Below are positions 58,004 to 64,000 of a DNA stretch of 64,000 nt, one piece after another. The notes under the pieces are model-generated. The model had not been told where the DNA came from. It ran no database searches and was given only the letters and a program-made list of their open reading frames with translations. A program made the position numbers and the translations under genes. This stretch comes from Bacteroidota bacterium (lineage in GTDB: Bacteria > Bacteroidota > Bacteroidia > Bacteroidales > FEN-979), in contig JAPLDL010000019.1 in the NCBI GenBank assembly GCA_026391735.1, positions 124,001 to 188,000 on the forward strand, written 5' to 3'. The first letter of the stretch is position 1; each line of letters begins with the position of its first letter.

Positions 58004-59488
58004 TTAGTTATGTAAAAAGTTCCATTCGGGTTTTGAAGAAGGCGTACGGAGGCGGGAATACTGCTTCATTTTCTGGATGATTTCCGGATGTTGGGTGGCA
58101 ACATTGAATTTTTCGTCCGGGTCGGCCGATAGATCATACAACTCAAACATCCTCATAGGTTCCTTGATAAGGTCTTTTCGTAAGGCTTTCCATTTTCCTG
58201 CGCGTATCGCCTGGGTCCCGCCCGTGCTGGTATATTCCCAATACAGGAATTCGTGTTCTGCCGGATTTTTTGCGCCACTGAGTGCCGCGGCAAAGGATAT
58301 CCCGTCAATATTCTTTGGCGTCTCAAGTTTTGCCAATTGAGCCAGGGTGGGCATGAAATCCCAGGCAGCATAAGGAATTGAGCAAACTTCTCCGGCTTTG
58401 ATCATTCCGGGCCACCGGGCAATGCAGGGAACCCTAATACCCCCCTCGTAAAGAGACCCTTTTCCCCCTCTCAGGTTGCCGTTGCTGTTGAAAAATGCAG
58501 GATCGGCTCCGCCAAGGCTGAACGTAGCTCCGTTATCGCTTGTAAAGATCACACAGGTATTTGAATCAAGATGATTCTCGGTTAAAGCCTGCATAATTTT
58601 CCCTGTTGCCTCATCCAGGGCGCTGACCATGGCGGCATAGGTTGCATGAGGGTGAAATACAGGGAGATACCCCATTTGGCCCTGGTAAGGAGGATCATCC
58701 ATGATCTCGGTATATTCCTTGAGGTAGTTGTCGGGTACCTGCAGTGCAAGGTGGGGCAGGGTATACGTCATCAGCAAAAAAAATGCAGAATCTTTATGTG
58801 ATTTGATAAAATGAAGGGCTTCCTCGGTAAACAAATCTTCGGCATATGCTGTCCCCTGGTATTTATTATAGTTCGCCTGATTCTTTGGATCTCCGCTCAA
58901 TTTTTGTTGAGGAGAGAAATCGGGATTCCCGGTCAGAAATTTTTCATTGTTGTACCAGAGGTAGGAGGGATAATGGTTATGGGCATGCCTTTGGCAAAGG
59001 TATCCGAAGAACAGATCAAAACCCTGGTTCTCAGGAATCCCTGTCGATCCGGGTCCCCCCAGCCCCCATTTACCGATGCATGCCGTACTGTAACCGGCCT
59101 GTTTTAACATCCTGGCTATGGTGAAAGTATTTGGCTCGAGGGGCTGCTGGCCTGAATAATCATTCCATTCTCCTATCTCGAAATTGTCACGAACCTGGCA
59201 ATGTCCGGTATTTCTTCCGGTCATAAAACAGCATCTGGATGGAGCGCAAACCGTGCTTCCTGCATAAAAATCGGTGAACCGCATCCCTTCTGAAGCAAGT
59301 TTGTCAAGATGGGGTGTGCGGATGATCTTCTGCCCGTAACATCCCATATCCCCGTATCCAAGATCGTCGGCCAGAATGATGATAAAATTTGGGTGTTTAC
59401 CTGCTTTTTTATGGGTCTGGCTGATGACATTCGGGGGAAGAACCAGGCTTGTAATGATTAAAGCAAGACCGATCACTGAAGTTCGCAT
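58004..59488 (-). CDS. Arylsulfatase-type sulfatase (S1 family)
   Basis: FIIILADDLGYGDMGCYG; formylglycine motif CAPSRCCFMTGR; FTSDNGATFSLGG. Confidence 0.95.
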   Translation of the reverse strand: MRTSVIGLALIITSLVLPPNVISQTHKKAGKHPNFIIILADDLGYGDMGCYGQKIIRTPHLDKLASEGMRFTDFYAGSTVCAPSRCCFMTGRNTGHCQVRDNFEIGEWNDYSGQQPLEPNTFTIARMLKQAGYSTACIGKWGLGGPGSTGIPENQGFDLFFGYLCQRHAHNHYPSYLWYNNEKFLTGNPDFSPQQKLSGDPKNQANYNKYQGTAYAEDLFTEEALHFIKSHKDSAFFLLMTYTLPHLALQVPDNYLKEYTEIMDDPPYQGQMGYLPVFHPHATYAAMVSALDEATGKIMQALTENHLDSNTCVIFTSDNGATFSLGGADPAFFNSNGNLRGGKGSLYEGGIRVPCIARWPGMIKAGEVCSIPYAAWDFMPTLAQLAKLETPKNIDGISFAAALSGAKNPAEHEFLYWEYTSTGGTQAIRAGKWKALRKDLIKEPMRMFELYDLSADPDEKFNVATQHPEIIQKMKQYSRLRTPSSKPEWNFLHN

Positions 59489-59537
59489 AAAGGTATACTT
59501 GCTGATTATGGATTGCTAAAATACCTAATTTTACGGC

Positions 59538-60149
59538 ATGAAAATGAAAACACTTTTACACCTGGTTATACTCTGCTTTCTCTTATCAGCAGCTTCATGC
59601 GACGTTACACAGCAGACCAAGACCGCAATGAACCTGGCAAATTGCGAATTCAGGCTGATTTCGGCGGAGAAAATAAACATTGCAGGCATTGCTGTGGATT
59701 CCTATGCCTCCGTAAAAGACCTTGGAGTAGCCGATTTTGCCATGATCATGGGCGCCCTTACCCAACCCGAGCTGCCCTTATCAATGCAGCTCAACATCGA
59801 AGTAAAAAATCCCAACCCTGCACCTGCAGGTATAAACAGCCTTGATTATATCATTTTCATCGACGATATCCAGATGCTCCAAGGCTCATACATGAAGCCT
59901 GTTTCAGTACCCGCGAACTCATCCGCACTCATTCCTGTTCAATTAGATACAGATCTGAAGCAAGCCCTGAAAGGAAAATCCATGGACGCAATCCTAAATT
60001 TCGGCTTTAACCTTGCAGGCGTCAGTCACGCGGCGACCCGGTTCAAAGTGAAGCTCAAACCCAGCATCCTGGTAGGCAGCACAACACTTTCCTACCCGGG
60101 ATATATTACTGTGAAAACTGAGTATTCCAACGGGCAGACCGTACCTTAA
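59538..60149 (+). CDS. LEA14-like lipoprotein
   Basis: Lipobox-like LLSAASC; LNIEVKNPNPAPAGINSLDYIIFIDD. Confidence 0.65.
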   Translation: MKMKTLLHLVILCFLLSAASCDVTQQTKTAMNLANCEFRLISAEKINIAGIAVDSYASVKDLGVADFAMIMGALTQPELPLSMQLNIEVKNPNPAPAGINSLDYIIFIDDIQMLQGSYMKPVSVPANSSALIPVQLDTDLKQALKGKSMDAILNFGFNLAGVSHAATRFKVKLKPSILVGSTTLSYPGYITVKTEYSNGQTVP

Positions 60150-60161
60150 TTCATGTTGATT

Positions 60162-61619
60162 TCATGACCTGTTCTTCAGTCTGTAAACCATTACCGATCC
60201 TTTCTGCAGGACCAGGCTGTCGAGAAAAGGGATCAGTCTCTTATCATGATCGATCGCCCTGGAGTCAGTGTAGATGTACTTTGCCCCTTCAGATATCATC
60301 CTGGCAAGTTCCGTTGCATTCAGTCGGTCATTTTCAAATCCCCACCCTTTTTTATTTATATAATAAAACCAGATGAAGTGGGATTGATCGTTGCCGGCAA
60401 TACAGAGAGCATGTTCTGGTACGGCATTCCTGAGTTCGGTCCTGTAGATCAGTAAATCCTTATTGAAACCTGGCGATTCGGGATTCAGCTCTTCCTGCAT
60501 TCTGAGATAACATGTGACCGGCTGTAAAAGTATTAGGAGTATCGCGAGATACCTGAAAAAAACACCCTTCGACCGTAAGAGGTAAAAAGCTCCGTATGCC
60601 ACCAGCATGAATAGAAAAGGATAGAATGGGAAAAGATAATAGTCGTGCGTCTTTCCGATCGCATCGGCTTCATAAAAGTAATATATCAGCACTGCAATGC
60701 CTGATCCGAGTATCAAAGGAAACTTCGGATCCCTGTAGGATCTTCGTTTAAACAGAAAATAAAACCCTGAAATAAAGAAGAGGAGGGATCCGTAATTCAG
60801 CAGTAATTCGGGAAGATTGGATACCAGGTTATGCTGGTAATAATCGAGCGTAGTCAGTAATGAACCTTCGTTTACAAACATCCCTCGAACAACTGGATTT
60901 CCATGCCATTGAGGTATGACACTCAGGTACCATGCAAGGGGTGGAAGAAGGGAACACAGCAAAGGAATTGCCTGGAGCAATGTTTTTCCGTTGAGCCCCT
61001 GTTCCCTGATCAACAGGGCAAAGTAAAGAAATGGAACGATAAAATATACGATGAACGGCAGTTTACATAAAGCCCCGAGGCTTAATAAAAGACAGCTGAG
61101 GGCCAGCGTCACGATCCGTTTATCATTATACCATATAAAAAATAAAGCGAGACCCCAGATAGAACAGCATAAGGCAAAATTATCAGGCATGGGATTCACG
61201 GAATAATAATAGAAGCTTGGGGAGAAACTAAAGGCCCAGGCGCCAATCACCGAAAGTGCCGGATTACGGAAAAGGGCATTCAGAAGTTTATAAATTCCCA
61301 GGACCGACAATAACCCGGTTATGAACATAAAGATTCTGGAAATGATGAGATGGTTGCCGAAGATCTTGAATGTGCAGGCCACGAGCCATTGCATCAAAGG
61401 AAATTCCATCCGGAATATTCCATCTGTATTTCCTCTGTCATTTCTGCGGGGGTCCAGTATGTTCATATCTTCCTCATAAAAATTAATGATGGTCGATTGT
61501 GTCTGGGTCTGACGCCATACATGAAGGCTCATCAGATCCTTTGAGAAATCATGAAAGTGCATAACCAGGCTGATCCCTGCAATGGAAATGAAAATAAGTA
61601 ACCTGGTAGTTTTGCTCAT
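60162..61619 (-). CDS. Polytopic glycosyltransferase family 39/PMT-like protein
   Basis: Multi-TM; LHVWRQTQTQSTIINFYEED early loop; PMPDNFAL. Confidence 0.75.
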   Translation of the reverse strand: MSKTTRLLIFISIAGISLVMHFHDFSKDLMSLHVWRQTQTQSTIINFYEEDMNILDPRRNDRGNTDGIFRMEFPLMQWLVACTFKIFGNHLIISRIFMFITGLLSVLGIYKLLNALFRNPALSVIGAWAFSFSPSFYYYSVNPMPDNFALCCSIWGLALFFIWYNDKRIVTLALSCLLLSLGALCKLPFIVYFIVPFLYFALLIREQGLNGKTLLQAIPLLCSLLPPLAWYLSVIPQWHGNPVVRGMFVNEGSLLTTLDYYQHNLVSNLPELLLNYGSLLFFISGFYFLFKRRSYRDPKFPLILGSGIAVLIYYFYEADAIGKTHDYYLFPFYPFLFMLVAYGAFYLLRSKGVFFRYLAILLILLQPVTCYLRMQEELNPESPGFNKDLLIYRTELRNAVPEHALCIAGNDQSHFIWFYYINKKGWGFENDRLNATELARMISEGAKYIYTDSRAIDHDKRLIPFLDSLVLQKGSVMVYRLKNRS

Positions 61620-61697
61620 GCTGTGAAATTTTTAATTTTCCCGGATCAATTCCCCTCCCCCCTGGGGCGGTATCAAATCAAAGTTTAGGTTTATTGT

Positions 61698-63758
61698 TCA
61701 GATTATGATTAGCTTTTTAATCTCCGTTTTCCTTTCTGAGATCAGCCTGAGATAATAGGCCCCCGGCTGCAGGGACGAAACATCATATTGTTCGGAATGG
61801 TTCCCCGCATTGAATTCACCTTCAATCACGGTTTTTATGATCACCCCTGAATTGCTGATAATATCGGCATGAACAACAGTTTTGGTTCTGTTGCTGAAAC
61901 TGATGCTGATCTTGTCTCCGGCCGGGTTGGGGAAAACGGTAACAGAGAATTCCTCCTTATCATCCCCTGTTCCCAGGCCGTAAAGTAACAGGTAAACATT
62001 CCTGCTGCTGACTAGGTCGCATTGGTTTGATATAATGCAATGGTAAGGCCCGGGTGAATCTTCTTCATCAACAGGGTCGATCACTAATATACTGTCGGTC
62101 GCATCAGGAATGGGGGCGTTATTTCTGAACCATTGGAATGATAATGGCACACCGCCTGCAGCGTTTACTGTAAAAACCGCCCTGCCATGAGGAGCAACCC
62201 ACTGGCCGTCGGGTTCAACGGTTATCGCAGGGGAATGTAAAATGGATAATTCGGCCGTATGACTGTACAAGGTGTATTTATCATTCATCAGCCGGCAGCG
62301 GATCAGGCTGATTCCGTCCATCTGGCTTGAATTCAGCAGGCGGAGCGTATCGGTAAGGGTACCCTGAAAAATATTACCATCATAAAGGTTAACCCAGGTT
62401 TCAGCTGTTTTCATCTGCCATTGCATGCTGATGGCATCGCCGCTGCCTACAATACTGAAAAGCGCAGAATCGCCTTTACAGACACTCTGAGAGGATGGTT
62501 GCACGGTTATATAAATAGCTCCGGGTTCGCATCCGGGTTGAAAACAGCCGTAACGGTCGGTTTTAAGTATCCAGGGATCTGAATCATAAGAGCCTGGATA
62601 ACTATAATAGCCTGCCATCAGCAAGCCATCGTCGGAGGTAGGAATTATTGAATATATCACCTGGCTCCCGCTTGCCGGATTATGTGAAGGGCCTTTCACA
62701 TCTGTAACAAATTCCTTGTAAAACAACTCCCTTGCATCGACAGTGCAGTTGAAAATGCAACCCTTGCCAGATACCTGTACACCGCATGCAATTAAAGTGG
62801 TGTCAAGTAAACAGGTCGATTCATTAATGCTGATGATCTGGTAAGCTGACCCAAAAACAGTATCCTTCAAAAGGACGTTGCCTGTTGTGAGTTTCATCAG
62901 TTCGAAACGGGTATGCTGGGGAAGAGGGTTGATAATGCTGGTCGTTGCAAGGGCAAGTATGGAGGTGTCTTTTGTGATTGAAACGAATACCTGGTTTGTC
63001 CCTGTATAGGCTCTGTTACCTATGTTTCTCCACCATTTAAAATCTCCTGAACTGTTTACTTTCACCATCACACCGGATCCGATTTGGATATTATAATTAT
63101 CATAAACATATAATCCCGCCACAATGCTATTATCGGGCAGGGCGGCAATCGAATTAACGTAAGTGATGGCATGCGTCGAAGCTTCACCTGTGAGTTTTGC
63201 CCATTTTACATTGCAGAGGCTGTCGGTACGGATAATGATCCCGGTATAACCATATTGACCGAGAATTGTAAAATCCTTATCGGCGGTTTGGGTAAACGTT
63301 TTTGGGAATATATAGTCTACATAGCCATCCGGAGGGTGTATGGCTTTTGTCCAAAGGCTGTCACCATCAGGTGTGAGTTTCATTAATTCGATGGTCCAGT
63401 CAAACTCACTGGTATTATGCTGAAGAAGGATGATAAAATTCCCGTCCCCGGTCTTCATGATTGCTTTCGTATCGGGGCACTCATACCAGTTCAGGCTGTC
63501 GCCGTATATTTTCTTCTTCAAGATGGCCCCATCCCGGCCAAGTTTAAGAACAACCAACCTGCTGTCGGAACTGTATGACTTGTTCCAGGTATGACTGGTA
63601 CCCATCACCAGGTAACCATCACTTGTTTCCGCTAATTGTGAAGCATACTCAAAATCAAGGGAATCCCTGAAAATGATCTTTTTATTAAAGGTCGGGGTTT
63701 GAGCTGTCGAAATCTGTGACAGCAATAACATAAATAATGGGATAATAATTGATTTCAT
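61698..63758 (-). CDS. Secreted Ig-like protein with T9SS type A sorting domain
   Basis: Signal peptide; Ig-like QWFRNNAPIPDATDS...GPYHCIISNQC; C-terminal VFPNPAGDKISISFSNRT...LQPGAYYLRLISERKTEIKKLIII. Confidence 0.88.
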   Translation of the reverse strand: MKSIIIPLFMLLLSQISTAQTPTFNKKIIFRDSLDFEYASQLAETSDGYLVMGTSHTWNKSYSSDSRLVVLKLGRDGAILKKKIYGDSLNWYECPDTKAIMKTGDGNFIILLQHNTSEFDWTIELMKLTPDGDSLWTKAIHPPDGYVDYIFPKTFTQTADKDFTILGQYGYTGIIIRTDSLCNVKWAKLTGEASTHAITYVNSIAALPDNSIVAGLYVYDNYNIQIGSGVMVKVNSSGDFKWWRNIGNRAYTGTNQVFVSITKDTSILALATTSIINPLPQHTRFELMKLTTGNVLLKDTVFGSAYQIISINESTCLLDTTLIACGVQVSGKGCIFNCTVDARELFYKEFVTDVKGPSHNPASGSQVIYSIIPTSDDGLLMAGYYSYPGSYDSDPWILKTDRYGCFQPGCEPGAIYITVQPSSQSVCKGDSALFSIVGSGDAISMQWQMKTAETWVNLYDGNIFQGTLTDTLRLLNSSQMDGISLIRCRLMNDKYTLYSHTAELSILHSPAITVEPDGQWVAPHGRAVFTVNAAGGVPLSFQWFRNNAPIPDATDSILVIDPVDEEDSPGPYHCIISNQCDLVSSRNVYLLLYGLGTGDDKEEFSVTVFPNPAGDKISISFSNRTKTVVHADIISNSGVIIKTVIEGEFNAGNHSEQYDVSSLQPGAYYLRLISERKTEIKKLIII

Positions 63759-63849
63759 ATGATTTTAATGAGTTTTCCGGTAGATAGAATTATTCATGTA
63801 CTGGACGATTTTCACGAAATTATCTGTTTTGTACAAATTAAGCATGTAA

Positions 63850-64000
63850 CTATTCTTTAACAAATTTACCATTGAAAACACCTTCCTTGTTTATTAACTT
63901 AATGAAATAAATGCTATTCTGGAGTGAGCTGAGATTGATTACACCTTTGAACGAGGAGATGCTTTCTTGTAAGACTTCCTTGCCGTCAAGGGAAAAAACC
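63850..64000 (-). CDS. C-terminal fragment of another T9SS type A cargo protein (cut by window edge)
   Basis: Minus strand reads ...VFSLDGKEVLQESISSFKGVINLSSLQNSIYFIKLINKEGVFNGKFVKE*. Confidence 0.8.
   Translation of the reverse strand, partial: VFSLDGKEVLQESISSFKGVINLSSLQNSIYFIKLINKEGVFNGKFVKE

Noticed and set aside
61650-61668. CCCCTCCCCCCTGGGGCGG as a terminator or G-quadruplex
   Set aside because: Short stem with poor T-tract and insufficient spaced G-runs; not supportable.

Overview
This 64 kb window comes from a Bacteroidetes (Bacteroidales-like) chromosome. Support for that placement: T9SS type A and B sorting domains, DUF5686, a TTTG/TAnnTTTG promoter grammar, and family resemblance of the core genes. 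It is gene-dense and mostly core. The main blocks are: secA (5'-truncated)-pyrH-frr; a DUF3795 protein and an FNR-like regulator; a compact four-gene Cys-rich/metallocofactor-type cluster (orphan ABC ATPase, HypB/CobW-like GTPase, NifS-like cysteine desulfurase, PF04060-like Fe-S protein); a GH20/sugar-kinase/CutC cluster; a caa3-type cytochrome oxidase operon headed by a Tat Fe-S protein, NrfD and cytochrome c; an rRNA methyltransferase-pfkA-priA segment; ppk1-sixA-glyA; a two-protein sensor kinase locus with no DNA-binding output; a sialate-esterase/GH29/GH38 locus running directly into carAB; a sulfatase; a GT39-like membrane protein; and two tandem T9SS cargo genes at the right edge. I saw no tRNA, rRNA, CRISPR array or prophage. 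The best candidate for an undescribed system is the ~3.5 kb cluster at 4934-8379, with its divergent FNR-like regulator and a structured RNA/terminator element at its end. Other points of interest are an 11-copy 7-bp tandem repeat at 39494-39570, a minimal ActA-less quinol-oxidoreductase-like module tied to an oxidase, and an orphan small protein at 45596-45907. All family calls come from reading motifs; no database search was run.
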